Under the pieces are notes generated by a model. That model made no database searches. It had not been told where the DNA came from and was given only the letters and a program-made list of their open reading frames with translations. The position numbers were made by a program, and so were the translations under genes. This document shows positions 1 through 11,564 of a stretch of DNA of 64,000 bases, in pieces. Within the stretch, counting starts at the first letter, position 1. The number at the start of each line of letters is the position of its first letter. The DNA comes from Centroberyx gerrardi (Eukaryota > Chordata > Actinopteri > Beryciformes > Berycidae): NCBI RefSeq assembly GCF_048128805.1, contig NC_136004.1:16015812-16079811 (forward strand), given 5' to 3'.

Positions 1-95
1 GTATAAAGTGTTCCCTAATACTGTGCATTCAACCACTATGGGATGTGTATGTGGGTAGACAAACCTGAGTTGTTGTGTGTGGGAAGTAAACACAG

Positions 96-2573
96 GCACA
101 TTTTGAGGCAGACCAGTTTGTCAAGACCAAAAAGGGCAAGACTAGGCTGAGAGCAGATGCTGTTACCACCATCTTTGTGCATCGCCCTGTGGTCAAAAAG
201 AGGAGGGCCCCTGCACCACGATGCACCCCTGGACCTGTAAATATAGAGCCTATAGCTGCTGATCACAGCTATAGTGTTAAAGGTGACACAGGTATAGTAA
301 GTATGAACTCTTAATAATTAGTAATATTTCATATTTTGAAGTGATATAATACTATTTTGAATATTTAAAAATTAACAGTGCCATGTCTTCTACTTACATC
401 AGTTTCAAAGATTGAGAAAAGAAGGGAAAGTGAGAGTGAAGAAAGAGAGGACATGGCTAGTGAGGAGAGACAGGGAGAGCTGACACCACCCAGTCAGCCA
501 GCAGCCAGTCAGCATACCAGTCAGCCAGCAGCCAGTCAATTGGATCTATTGAAAAAATTAAAGAGACAAGAAAAAATCACTAAAAAAGCAAAGGCGGCAC
601 TAAGAAAAATAAGGAAGGAAAATGCAGCTCTCAAGAAGACAATGAAAATTAGTGACAAAAAATTAAAGAAAACTTTTTCAAAAGACCAAATTAAGGCATT
701 AGGCAGACTAACCACAAAAGGGACGAAATGGAGCAATGACACAATTAAGAAGGCGTTAAAAATTCGCTTTGCTGCCGGTCCAACAGGTTACAAGACCCTG
801 CAGGAATTGCAGGTTCCCCTGCCAGGAATAAGAACCCTGCAAAGAAGGATGCAATGTGTTAAAGTTGAGCCTGGTGTGTTGACAGAGGTCTTTGATTTTC
901 TAAAACTGAAGGCAGATGGATTGACAGACCTTGAAAGGGAGTGTGTGTTGACCTTGGATGAAATGGCAATCACACCAAGTGTGGAGTTGCACATGCTTTC
1001 CGGCAAACTGTATGGTGATGTGACTTTACCAGGTCACACAGGAGTAGCAACACATGCTTGTGTGTTTATGTTGGCTGGAAACACAACACGGTGGAAGCAA
1101 GTAGTGGCATATCATTACAGTGGCAATTCTACCAATGGAGCAGAGTACAGGCCAATAATTATTGAAATAATACAGAGGGCAGCATCCATAGGGCTACATG
1201 TGCTTGATGTCACCACCGACATGGGTAGCCCTAACCGGGCCATGTGGAAATCCTTTGGGGTCGACCACAATAAAACATCAGCGCCACATCCGGCAACACC
1301 AGACAGGCAGCTCTATTTCATGCCTGATGTCCCACATCTGGTAAAAAATCTAAAAAGTGCCCTTGTCCGTGGACAGGTGTTCATAATTCCTGAGGATATT
1401 GTGAACAAAGAGAACCTCCTCTCCAACGAGGTTTCAGTGGTCCCTATTAAGGACTTATTGACCTTTCAAGAAGGGATGGCATTAAAAATAGCTCCCCATC
1501 TATCAGCTGCAGCCATCGAGCCAAGTCACTTTGATAAGATGAAGGTTGGTCCTGCTCTACATGTATTCAGTAAGGCAACAAGTGCTGGGCTGAAATACAT
1601 GGTGCAGCAAGAAAACCGCCCTCTGTCCTACATGACTACAGCGTGGTTCCTGGAGCAAGTTGATCATTGGTTTGATCTCATGTCATCTCGCCATCCAATT
1701 ACAGCCCTGAGCAGGCTCAAGATGGAGGAGTACCAAAAGGCCATCACCTTCCTCCAGGACATCGTCCATCTGTTCCGTGGGATGAAGATTGGTCAAAAGG
1801 GAGGTTGGAAGCCTGTTCAAACAGGGGTGATAATGGCAACGACATCAATTTTGGCCATACAGGAGGAGATGCTGACACGAGGACACAGGTTTGTGTTAAC
1901 GTCAAGGTTCACACAAGACTGCCTTGAAAATACATTCAACTGTGTGAGGTCTAAAAATCCTGTCCCAACTCCAGTGGAATTCCATCATGCACTGAGAATC
2001 ATATCTGTGGGGCAGTTCCTCACCACCATCAGGTCTGGGAGCTACCAGGAAGACGACAGTAGCTTTTTGGCAGACTTCCTGGACACAGTGGAGCAAAATA
2101 TCACTCCGTCAGTCAGAGTGGAACAGCTGATGGCGGTGAACAGAGCAGCACCTGACCTCACAAAAACTGAGAAATGTATTCTCTTCCATCTCGCAGGCTA
2201 CATCGTCCACAAAGTCATCAGGTTTGCCAGCATCTGTGAAAAATGCAAAATTGCAACAGAGCACAATGATGACAGTCCTGCTGGAGAAAACAGCATCTTA
2301 GTGAACTTAAAAGAGTTCAAGGCAGGTGCTCTTTGTCATCCCTCCCAAGAAGCCTATGATTTCATTCACAAAATTGAGGAACTATTTAGGACCAAGACTG
2401 GTTCCTTCCTCATGGAGCTCCCCAACGCAGTGGGTGTCTTGGAGAAAGAAGCTCAGGCACTCTCCAGCAGGCTTCCGTCATGCTGTGGAGTACAAGAAAA
2501 AATCATTAAAAGATTCATACGGCTGAGGTTGAGAATTGAGGCAAAAAATGTAATCAATAGAGCAGTCAAATGA
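96..2573 (+). CDS. P-element-type (THAP9-like) DNA transposase, 5' part outside window
   Basis: Two exons are visible. Exon 96-291 follows an acceptor AG at 94-95 and encodes the end of a THAP zinc finger: HFE, then the AVTTIF box typical of THAP domain C-termini. The donor at 292 joins in frame (phase 1) to exon 379-2573, which is open to TGA at 2571. The long exon starts with a Lys-rich coiled-coil-like stretch, then carries the RNase H-like transposase core. Counting from codon 378, the likely catalytic acids are D194 (LTLDEMA), D281 or D277 (DVTTDMGSPN) and E517 (DCLENTF). P-family transposases bind DNA through the THAP finger and cut and paste their element using GTP. No stop or frameshift interrupts the 731-codon exon, so it looks young or under constraint. 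The first THAP exon(s) and the 5' end lie left of the window. A host gene derived from such an element cannot be excluded. Confidence 0.85.
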
Positions 2574-2729
2574 ACATTAGCCACATCTTAATTTGTTGAA
2601 AACATTGTCTTTTTCTATGACCGCCTGTCATTCAACAGACTCTTGAACATTAAAACCCCCTAGCAGTCATTGCAAGTCATTGAAGTCTTCAACACGTTCG
2701 AGTTAGCGGAGGATCACCCTCTGAGGAAG
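2545..2729 (+). repeat. 3' end of P element, inverted repeat arm A
   Basis: This covers the last codons of the transposase, the 3' untranslated region and the presumed terminal sequence ending in CTGAGGAAG at 2729. The same sequence occurs in reverse complement at 9234-9421 with about three differences that I could see. An A-run follows directly at 2730, where the Gypsy remnant region begins. Confidence 0.75.
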
Positions 2730-2769
2730 AAAAAAAAAAACAATCCTCTTTCGCCATATAGAGAGAGAG

Positions 2770-4570
2770 TTGCGTCATCTCCGTTCTCTCCAATTAACTC
2801 ATGTTTACAAACACATAGACACATTCATCACTACAGACGCCTCAGACTACGGGTTGGGTGCTGTCCTGACGCAGCTGCATACAGACAATGCTGAACGTAT
2901 TGTTGCCTTCGCTTCCCGCACCCTGTCAGCTGCTGAGAGGAAGTACTCCACAATAGAAAAGGAGGCCCTTGCCTATGTATGGGCAGTGGAAAGATGGAGG
3001 ACTTATGTGTGGGGACACAGATTCACACTCAGAACTGATCACCAAGCTCTCACCACTCTACTCAGCACCAAAGGGATGAACAGAGCTGGCATGAGAATTG
3101 CACGTTGGTCAGCTAGGCTAATGTGCTTCCAGTACAACATGCAGTACCGTCCAGGTAGTCAGAACGTCATGGCAGACTGCCTCTCACGCGTTCCCCTCAG
3201 CTACTCCAGTCCTGCCGCAGATCCTGAGCAGGACTTGGTCACAGAGATAGCTGAGATCTCTCCTCTCCTGACTGCACTGCCACTTGCAGATTTCAGAGCT
3301 GAATGTGAGGACTATCCTGAACTTGCACAACTACGACGTCATTCATTCAGGGTGGCCTAAGGGGAAAAAGTCTCTTCCAACTGAGGTTCAGCCTTACTTC
3401 CTGGTGCGACATGAGCTTGCTGCAGAGTCACCACTGATCTTCCGTGGAACACGCCTGGTGGTTCCAAAGTCCCTATGAGAGAGGACAGTACACCTGGCTC
3501 ATGAAGGACGCCAGGGCTTGGTTCGCACAAAGCAGCGCCTCAGAGAGCTGTACTGGTGGCCACGCATGGATGATCTTGTCCACACAGTTCTGTTGTCATG
3601 TGCGACCTGTCAGGCATGTGACAAGACAGCCAAAACATCTCCTGCCCCATTGCAACCTGTTGAGTTTCCCAGGGGCCCGTTCCAACACGTGGCTGTCGAC
3701 ATTGTGGGTCCGTTTGAACGTGGAGCCTACGACTGCAGGTTTGCCATCACCCTCACTGATTACTTCAGTAAATGGCCGGAAGTAGCCTTCACTCCCACTG
3801 CAACTACTACCACGTTCATGACATTTCTAGCTTCTGTCTTTGCACGGGAAGGCAATCCCTGTACCATTACAACGGATAATGGGCCACAGTTCACGTCTTC
3901 TGCCATCGCTGATTTTCTAAGAGAAAGAGGCATCAAGCACGTCAGAACGAGCGTGTACCACCCTCAGGCTAACGGGTGTGTTGAGCGCTTTAACAGAGTG
4001 CTAAAAGGCAGTATTCAAGCTGCGCAAGCAACCCAACAACCCTGGAAGCCTGCGGTCACTGAGATGCTTCACAGCTACCGTGCAACGGCCCATGCCACAA
4101 CCGGTGAATCTCTGTTCCAGCTTCTGAGAGGGAGACCGATGCGGACAAAACTGAATGTACTGCCGCCTCCCAAGGGCAGAGGGAAGTATGAACATGTCAG
4201 GGCCAGAGTTGTCTTACAGCAGGCCAAGAGTAAACAATGCACGGACACCAAGAGAGGTGCCAGACCCCCCAAAGTCACTGTTGGTGCTACAGTCAGAGTG
4301 CGCAAGCCTTTCCATGTGGGAAAGGGGGAGACACAGTACAGTGACCCCTTGTCTGTGCAACGACAGACTGGGCTGAGCTCCTTCATCCTCAGTCAGTGAT
4401 GGAAAAAGGTGGAATGCAGCACGCCTCTCTCTCTGCCCAGAGAGATCTAAGGAAGCACCACGGGCTGACACAGCAGAGGAAAACCTCAGCCCGACAGAGA
4501 CTTCAACAGGAACTGTGCGTCAAAGAGAGAGACAACCACCAGCTTGGACTAAAGACTATGTGATGAAGTA
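2770..4570 (+). mobile_element. Ty3/Gypsy retrotransposon remnant (RNase H and integrase)
   Basis: A 5'-truncated pol fragment. The first open segment (2770-3360) is an RNase H domain with TTDASDYGLGAVL and a tether ending in DCLSRVP. The second (3518-4399) is an integrase: the CATCQAC zinc-binding cysteines, then catalytic D in VAVDIVGPF, D in TTDNGPQF and E in CVERF, and a C-terminal DNA-binding domain. At least two frameshifts break it, one between about 3350 and 3480 and one near 4390. A typical pol C-terminus (PPAWTKDYV) is readable in another frame around 4515-4570. Gag, protease and reverse transcriptase are absent. A 3' LTR may begin near 4596 but I found no matching 5' LTR. It is not functional. 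Confidence 0.85.
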
Positions 4571-5470
4571 GGTCTGAGTCCAAGATAAGAAGACATGTAA
4601 GGGGTGTAGGCAGATCGCTGCCCTATAAAAAAAACAAAAAAAACAATGTGAATTTCAGTTACTACAGTATTTCCTACAGTGTTTGTGTTTTGTGTTGGGT
4701 AAGAGAAACTTTCGTTACACTTATTGATGCACCTATCTGTTAAGACCAACGTTAAATAGGTTGGGTAATTTAAGTTAGAAATCGCAGGAATAGACACTTT
4801 ATATTTTGCCATGGTACTACCTATGTGCCTTATTCTGAAGTACAGCATTTGTTACTTTCTAAGTGTGGTTCCTTAAAGGGTACTATGGTTCCAGTTACAT
4901 TAATACTGTTAGTACTGTTGTAAGAAGGTACCAACATACTGTGAAGATTAAGTTCTTGAGCTTTGAGACACAAGTTACCTGGTAATGTTATGTTAGCATA
5001 AGGACATGTTTACTACTGCTTATGTTAAGTTAGTTTTGACTGAGTAAGAAGAATTTCCTTGGGTAACAGGGGAGAAATTCTCAGAGAAGATTCAGTGCAC
5101 CGATTGCACCAGGCTTTGAAATGTTCCTCAGCAAAATGAAAGATAGTTGTATTTCATTGTAAGTTTTATTTAATTCACTAAAGGTTATTACAACTTTGAT
5201 CATAGATTTCCCTCTCTTCACTGTTATTCCCCCAAACTATAACAAAGAGTTGTTTAATTGTTCTCTAAATCATTTGAGAACAAAAAAATCTTCTTGGACA
5301 GGGGATCCCAACAACTAAAACTTACCAAATAAGCATAATGCGTATCTGTTTGGGGGTCCTTGAGGTGAGAAAATTTGGGCACCCATGGGACAGTGGGGTT
5401 GTGGTGGAGGTATGTGCTTTCAGGCAGAAAATCCAAGTGTCAAAAGTGTCGAATCCAAGAGTTTAGAGAT
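4571..5470. other. No gene seen; possible LTR and spacer
   Basis: AT-rich sequence downstream of the Gypsy remnant. It may contain the element's 3' LTR (TGTAAGGGG at about 4595). I see no coding exon or RNA gene. Confidence 0.4.
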
Positions 5471-5479
5471 GTTTGATTT

Positions 5480-8208
5480 CACACAGTTATGTTTATTGTA
5501 AAACCATTTCATTTACACTTGTATACACATATGCACTTGTAATAAAGGCAAAAGGAAAGAGAGGAAAAGGAAAGAAGAAAAAATAAATATAACCTACTGT
5601 AAAGTACAACTATTAATCCTAACTACAAACAATAAATACTACTATTCTCCGATTGTTAAATCAGGGACTTATGCCTTCTATGTTACAAAAGAAAAGTAAA
5701 GAGAGAGGTAAAGACGTTGCAGTGAGGCTGCTGCGGTTCATCTTCCATGGTCAGGCTGAGGAGGAGGGTTGTCATCATCCAGTCCAGGACCACCAGCAGC
5801 TTCTCTAAAAGCGTAAAATGACATCCCAGAATGAGTATCTTGTCTACAGTCACACATACTGTGGCTATGCTGCTTATTCAATGTTCACAAACCTCTCTCC
5901 GTTTTCCCCAGCAGTTCTCACATCTCTTAGGGCTACAGTCTCAGCAGGTTCACTGAAAGAAGTTCATATTTAACATGAAGAAGTGTTGGTAATGTGATCT
6001 CACATAGTTTAATCTATCAGTGATGGAACTTAGTGAATAATTATGTATTTTACTTACTCTGTTGGCTCTCTACTCTGCCTCTTGTTTCGCCTGTAATGAA
6101 AGTGGGAAACATTTTAATTTTAATCGAATTATATAACATGGGCACATGTCTGTGGCAAACCTTTGTCAACTGCACCTTTTCAGACAGAAGTGTGTAATCC
6201 AACCTAGAAGCACTACTAGGCCTACTCCACCTGTGGAACCAAGAGATGGATATTTCAGATAACTGTATAAATACATGATGCACGCACCACATCATAAAAT
6301 TTAAATCTCACCTTTATTATCTTTAGTTTGGATAGTGTTTGAAAGACAAGCGTTGCAGCCGTGAGCGAAAGATGAAGCATTCCCAAGACATAGAAGAGGA
6401 CAGAGCAGAAGCAAGTAGGATTTGTAGCAGGAACCTGTATCAAGAAATATTATTTTTCAGAATTGAAAGAATAACATAAATCATAGAGTGCATGGATTTT
6501 AAAGATGTGCCACTGACTGACAACAGTCGCTAACCCAAAAGCAGAAGAAATGCGCCGTAAGCAGAAAAAGTAACAGATTTAATGGTGTTAAACACTCACC
6601 AAAAACTCCACCGACAATTTTTCCTGCTAAATCTAGGAGAAAGTATATTTAATTCATTATACAAACAGGAACAATTTAGTTAAAGAGACACAAGTTAAGA
6701 TTTTAGGACCTTAGAATTTTCTTTACCATCACTTGATGTTGGTGATGATGTTGTATGAGCTACAGGCAAAAGGAAAAACTCAGTCAATGATCAATGAAAG
6801 AGACCTACAAAGTCCCAACAGCACTCTATTCCACATAGGCCACAGCTTCATTCACTACAAGTTCATATGAGTCACATTACCTAACACTGTTATCAACTAT
6901 TTACAGTGTGGCCAGCAGGGCCTTGGCTACAAAAGCTATCCAAAAGTACTCTCAAAATATCAGCTACACATCCATATGACTTCAATGTGATCATGTGCAC
7001 ATTTGCAGTGTTTTCCCTGCACCTGTCATGTCCTCAGAGCTGATCCTGGGCCGCTCCTGGTTTTGGAGCTCGACTATCTCAGAGGCACAAAGGCTGGCAG
7101 CATCTCCACCTTAGAGAAAAAAAAAACATAGCTCTTTACTTTCACTATAGTTTCCAGGTGTTTATTTATGCATCTCACACTTTAGCCTCTATTCATATAA
7201 TCTGTGACAATCACACTTTCAACAACTGTGACGTGACTCGACAGGAAAAGCTCACCTGCCTGCCAGAGTAGAAGTGAAAAGAGTAGCACTAGTACTGTTG
7301 CTGTCTAGTTCAGAAAACAAGAGAAGTGTTACGAAGTGATATTAGATCCAATAACCTGAGTTATTGGTAAACATTTACCAATATACAGGATATGATGCTG
7401 TTGAGCTTTGATGAGGAAAATGAGGTCACATCAACTTTATTTATATAGCCCTTTATCACAAGTATGTCTCAAAAAGGCTTTACATACCATATCATATCAT
7501 ACACCATGCTACATGATACACATGCCATATACCATAGCCTACTACATCATACACACTCACTTCAAACACACTCACATTCACACCTATGGGTGGTAAAAAA
7601 AATGGGGAGAACATGCAAACTCAACACAGAAAGGACCTTCTTGCTGTGAGTCTGGCTGGCTGGGTGTGACGCTTGTGTATAATGTTCTAACTCAACATCA
7701 CCAGTGTCAGCAGTTGTTGAATGTGTGATTGTTTTCTATAAACTAAAATCAGTTACTGAATTAGCTCACTCAGCTGAAACAGAAGTTTTAAGAATGGTTT
7801 GAATACCTGGATATTTGTCAATATGGCCGCTGTCCCCTTCAAATTCACAATCACCGGTTGTATTCACAAATGCCCGACCACCGCTCTTGCAGACCTTCAT
7901 GGGTTCTAGAATGCTTTTGCAGTCCGGAATATCAGCTTTGTTGAATATCAGTTCATTGTTGCAGTATACGTGAGTCACATTCGCAGCACATCCTAGATTC
8001 ATGCAGGCCAAGACCTTGTGTGCAGACTTTCCACCTGCAACATGATGCATCTATGAAATAAGCCACATAAATAACAGACAAAACCTTTTTTCAATAAATT
8101 ATTCAGACCGATATAAACAGGAGATTAAGACTTACTTTGGCTTGCTCTGATTGAAGAGCTCACTGAGAGGCTTATTGCACACATCAGAAGAAAGACTGTT
8201 CTGTTCAT
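5480..8208 (-). CDS. Unrecognised putative secreted/membrane protein gene, copy 1
   Basis: I do not recognise the family. The start ATG is at 8208. Exon 1 (8136-8208) encodes a signal peptide, MNRTVFLLMCAISLSVSSS. Exon 2 (7807-8034, 228 nt) encodes about 76 residues with six cysteines and two N-glycosylation sites (NVT, NTT). Further candidate exons with good splice sites are 7256-7294 (39 nt, very hydrophobic), 7023-7109 (87), 6727-6759 (33, Ser/Thr-rich TTSSPTSS), 6600-6632 (33, AGKIVGGVF), 6312-6434 (123, hydrophobic) and 6058-6090 (33). All are phase 1-1 and multiples of three, so they can be skipped without shifting frame. This suggests a type I membrane protein with a spliced stalk and transmembrane region. 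Terminal exons near 5895-5954 and 5715-5810 are uncertain. A minus-strand AATAAA lies at 5493. Phase-1 exons, a small Cys-rich ectodomain and tandem duplication are common in immune receptors, but that role is inference. Exons 1 and 2 are the secure part. Confidence 0.5.
7435..7650 (+). repeat. Interspersed repeat inside the copy 1 gene
   Basis: It contains TTTATATAGCCCTTTATCAC, then GGCTTTACA and GGGGAGAACATGCAAACTC. These resemble widespread teleost LINE/SINE-type tails. It sits in the intron between exons 2 and 3 and is missing from copy 2. Confidence 0.5.
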
Positions 8209-8593
8209 ATTAGAGATGTTATGAAGACTCTCTTCTTCCACACAGATGAGGTTCAGGAGGAAGGACACCTATCATCAAGTCACAGCATAAAATTATGATG
8301 CATTCAACGTTATCCAAGGAAAACTCACTCACAGGAAAAGTCCTGTGAGTGAGTTAAAACACATACAAATAATTGTCAGCTGCAGGCTTAAACCATATTC
8401 ACAAGCAAACAGAGTGGCAACTCTGGAGAACTGGGAGGAATCCTCTCTCTCCTTTTCTGTGCGTGGAAAAACTGGCGCATTTTCAGCAGCGGTGCCTAGA
8501 AACACTGGTTCTAACAGCAGCTTAGCCTACCAAGGGAGACCATTTCGGCCAAAAATACAATTATTTTCAAAAATATTTTTTAGTATGGCATGC

Positions 8594-8661
8594 CATGATC
8601 TTACCGTGGCGTCCGGTAAGATCATGACATGCCATGACATGTCATGCATGTCATGGCATGT
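8594..8661. repeat. Two adjacent perfect hairpins
   Basis: Stem 1: 8594-8605 pairs with 8615-8626 (12 bp, 9-nt loop). Stem 2: 8627-8639 pairs with 8649-8661 (13 bp, 9-nt spacer), built from CATG-rich sequence. No terminal inverted repeats or other transposon signs were seen around them. Confidence 0.8.
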
Positions 8662-9233
8662 CACATCCCATCCTCTTAGCACAGTGATAACTTACATTTA
8701 AAACAGTTCTAAGTGCCAGTTCAATCCAGTCAGGCAAACAAAAAGCAATTACATTTCCAACTTAAAGTTTAAAACAAGTTCAGCATTAAAGTTACAAGTT
8801 AGCCTACATGACACAAGATCATTCTTGAAGCACTTGGGATCACAGCATTAACCTACTGCGACGCTGTGAGTTTGAGTCCAAAAAGGTTACATTTCCACTC
8901 GGATTACAATCCAAGAAAAGCAATAAAAGCCTGGTTAGTAAATAGCCTAGTTTAGGCTACTTGTACTCGACAAACACAGGTGCAGCGTGACCGGGACCTG
9001 GCTTTCTGTTTTATCTTAGAAGCTACTTACCTGGAAAGATCGAAGAAACAAGTCTATTCCGCGCTGAGAAAAAGGCTCTTTCGTCGCTTAATGTCAAAGA
9101 TTGAATGAAATGAGAAGAAGGGGATTGCCTATATAGGGGAGGGTGAGTTGTGGTTGTTTTTAGTTCATTTCCTGCTGCTGCGGTGGTGGTGGTGCGCTTT
9201 TTTCTCGGAACGGAGGTGATTTATTATTGTTTT

Positions 9234-9421
9234 CTTCCTCAGAGGGTGATCCTCCGCTAACTCGAACGTGCTGAAGACTTCAATGACTTGCAATGACTGC
9301 TAGGGGGTTTTAATGTTCAAGAGTCTGTTGAATGACATGTGGTCATAGAAAAAGACAATGTTTTCAACAAATTAAGATGTGGCTAATGTTCATTTGACTG
9401 CTCTATTGATTACATTTTCTG
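9234..9421 (-). repeat. 3' end of P element, inverted repeat arm B
   Basis: Reverse complement of 2545-2729, at about 98% identity by eye. It runs from CTTCCTCAGAGGGTGATCC inward to the last transposase codons, where similarity stops abruptly at about 9422. The rest of that P element is absent, and the sequence continues directly into a duplicated piece of unc45b. Confidence 0.8.
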
Positions 9422-10380
9422 CTCATTAATAGACTGATAATTATATATAGAATCACATATCGTTGCTATTGTTACTCCATATTAACTTGTGTTTCGCTTA
9501 GGCAAGAAATACTGTCGTGTTTCATACCTTTCATGTATTTCATAAAACTCATTTGACTCTGAGAGTGAGAGAGAGAGCAAGGAAGACAAACAGGGAGGAA
9601 AGAAAGTGTGGAGAGACAGAGGGAGGTCAGGAAGAAAGAGATGAGACTCAGTACATTTCCACTGAAGGCTGTAGCTGTGGCCCTTTCCCCACTGTCATAG
9701 GAACAGGGGCTGTATGATGATAAATGAATCAAAGAAGTCGTGTAGTTCTTACCCTCTCACCGGGGAAGGCGATCTCTGGGTTTGAGATAGCGGCGATCTT
9801 GGCAAGGGCGTGGCAGGCCTTCACTTTCCCAACATTTGTCCCTTCCAGAGCCAGAGGGATCAAAGCCTGAGGGCAGAGACAGACAGGTGCTGTTTTCTAC
9901 ACTCGTCTGACTCACACGGTCAAGCAGTGGGGATACCGCAACAACCAGTGGTTAGCAAGGTGAAGGTAGCACCGGTTTCGTGAGCTGGTATATCAGTCAG
10001 GTTGAGAAGCCATACCGTGGCACGCAGGGTGAGGACTGAGAAAGTTGAGAAAGGATCATGTATTATATTGAACACCTGGCCTTGCTGACCTTTGCTGGCT
10101 TTACCTGCCTGGACAGTTCACTGCAGCAAGGCCTCAGAATCTGTGTGTCTTTATTCAACTTGGTTTAATATGCATCAATTTCCAAATCTGTGACTCACCT
10201 TTCCCCCACCTTGGGCTATGATAATACCACAATCTTTTGCATCCTCTGACAATGCCAAAGGTGACAACACCCTGAGGATAAAAAATAAAAAGCAGTTGCA
10301 GCAAATCAAATATTTCTAGGTGTTGTTGCATTCTCAGGAAGTAGAAACCAGAACTGGGTTCACAAAACAGAAAGAAGTCT
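9400..10380 (-). pseudogene. unc45b: Segmental duplicate of unc45b exons 14-15 and flanking introns
   Basis: This block repeats 32,308-33,540 of unc45b. The copy of exon 15 (9753-9866) differs from 32,568-32,681 at one base, giving Ala to Val. The copy of exon 14 (about 10,199-10,277) has a few substitutions and an in-frame 6-nt insertion relative to 33,367-33,433. Splice signals are kept, but no other unc45b exon lies nearby, so it cannot make the chaperone. The intron between the two exons is shorter than in the parent gene. It is best called a partial, recent duplication. It could in principle be a trapped exon pair for another transcript. Confidence 0.85.
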
Positions 10381-10518
10381 TATAAGAGGTACCTGCTAAG
10401 TTGCCAAAGTAACAGTTCATTAGCCGGATAGAAGAAGTCACAAAGCTAGACATGGCTCACTTAGTCCTAGTGTTAGTGCCCTGTACCTGCATCGTGAGTG
10501 GAGGAGACTATTGGTTGA

Positions 10519-10521
<3 letters not shown>

Positions 10522-10549
<28 letters not shown>
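10522..10549 (+). repeat. (GT)n microsatellite
   Basis: Fourteen GT units, next to the 3' side of a LINE fragment. Confidence 0.95.
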
Positions 10550-10552
<3 letters not shown>

Positions 10553-10559
10553 GTCCAAA

Positions 10560-10800
10560 GCTATTTGTCTGTTGTAGATGCTGGTCAGTGGCTCCTGGTC
10601 TGTGCCAGTCAATGAAACTTTTAGAAGGCTGATTACGGTGGACATCCACAACCAGTTCTTTGGTTTTAGAGCCATTGAGGTCCAAGTAGTTTGCAATCAG
10701 TCCGGAGCCGCCCCTCCGAGTTGCTGGTATCCACGATGGCTGTGTCATCTGAGTACTTGATGATCTGAGCTCCTGCATCAGTGTACAGGCTGAAGAGAAT
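10560..10800 (-). mobile_element. Non-LTR retrotransposon reverse transcriptase fragment
   Basis: On the minus strand the sequence reads IIKYSDDTAIVD, the conserved YxDD box of LINE reverse transcriptases of the Rex/CR1 type. It is followed by a typical KTKELVVD stretch in a shifted frame. It is short and frameshifted. Confidence 0.7.
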
Positions 10801-10924
10801 AGTGACCATCGATGCTGACCAGCTGGTGTCTGTATGTTAGGAACAACAGGACCCAGAAAATGAGATATGGGTTTACCTCCATCTTGATCAGCATTTGTCC
10901 CATTAGGTGAGGTTGGACTGTGTT

Positions 10925-11564
10925 AAATAATAATAATAATAATAATAATACTATATTACATTTCTACAGCGCTTTTCTCAGTACTCAAAGACGCTTTACA
11001 AGCACAGGATAAAACAATTTTATTAGGGGAAATATAAAAATGTGAGCCGTGAAACGAGAGGGAGGAAAGAGGGAGAGGGAGGGGTAGAAGGGTAGAGGTC
11101 AAAAGCAAGAGTGAAAAGGTGGGTTTTGAGGGCTTTTTTGAAGGATGACAAAGTGTTGGCCTTTCGGATGTGGCTGGGGAGGGCGTTCCAGAGGGAGGGG
11201 GCGGCTGCAGCAAAGGCCCTGTCGCCCCAGGTCTGGTGCTTTGTCCTGATGGTTTGGAGTAAGTTTGCGTCTGCGGACCTGAGGCGACGGGTAGGGGTGT
11301 GGTGGAGGAGGTCAGAGAGGTAGGGGGAGGGCCAGGTTGTTGATGGCTTTGAAGGTGGTGAGTAGTATTTTGAAATGCATCCTGTATTTGATCAGGAGCC
11401 AGTGGAGGTCATGGAGGATAGGGGTGATGTGGTCAGTGCGGTGGGTGGAGGTGAGCATGCGGGCAGCAGAGTTTTGAACGTATTGGAGTTTATTGAGGAT
11501 ATTGTTTGATGAACCATATAAGATGCTGTTGCAGTAATCAAGCCTGGATGTTATGAATGCATGC
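10925..11564 (-). mobile_element. L2-type LINE, 3' end
   Basis: The minus-strand segment 11,312-11,644 overlaps the C-terminal part of an L2/Maui reverse transcriptase (HAFITSRLDYCNSILYG, then LQYVQNSAARML and HDLHWLLIKYRMHFKIL). Downstream on that strand is the AGAAAAGCGCTGTAGAAATG-type 3' tail, followed by an (ATT)n repeat, which is the normal L2 3' terminus. It is 5'-truncated exactly where copy 2 of the duplicated gene begins (about 11,565). Confidence 0.8.

Noticed and set aside
9753-10277. A second functional unc45 gene
   Set aside because: Only two of nineteen exons are present.
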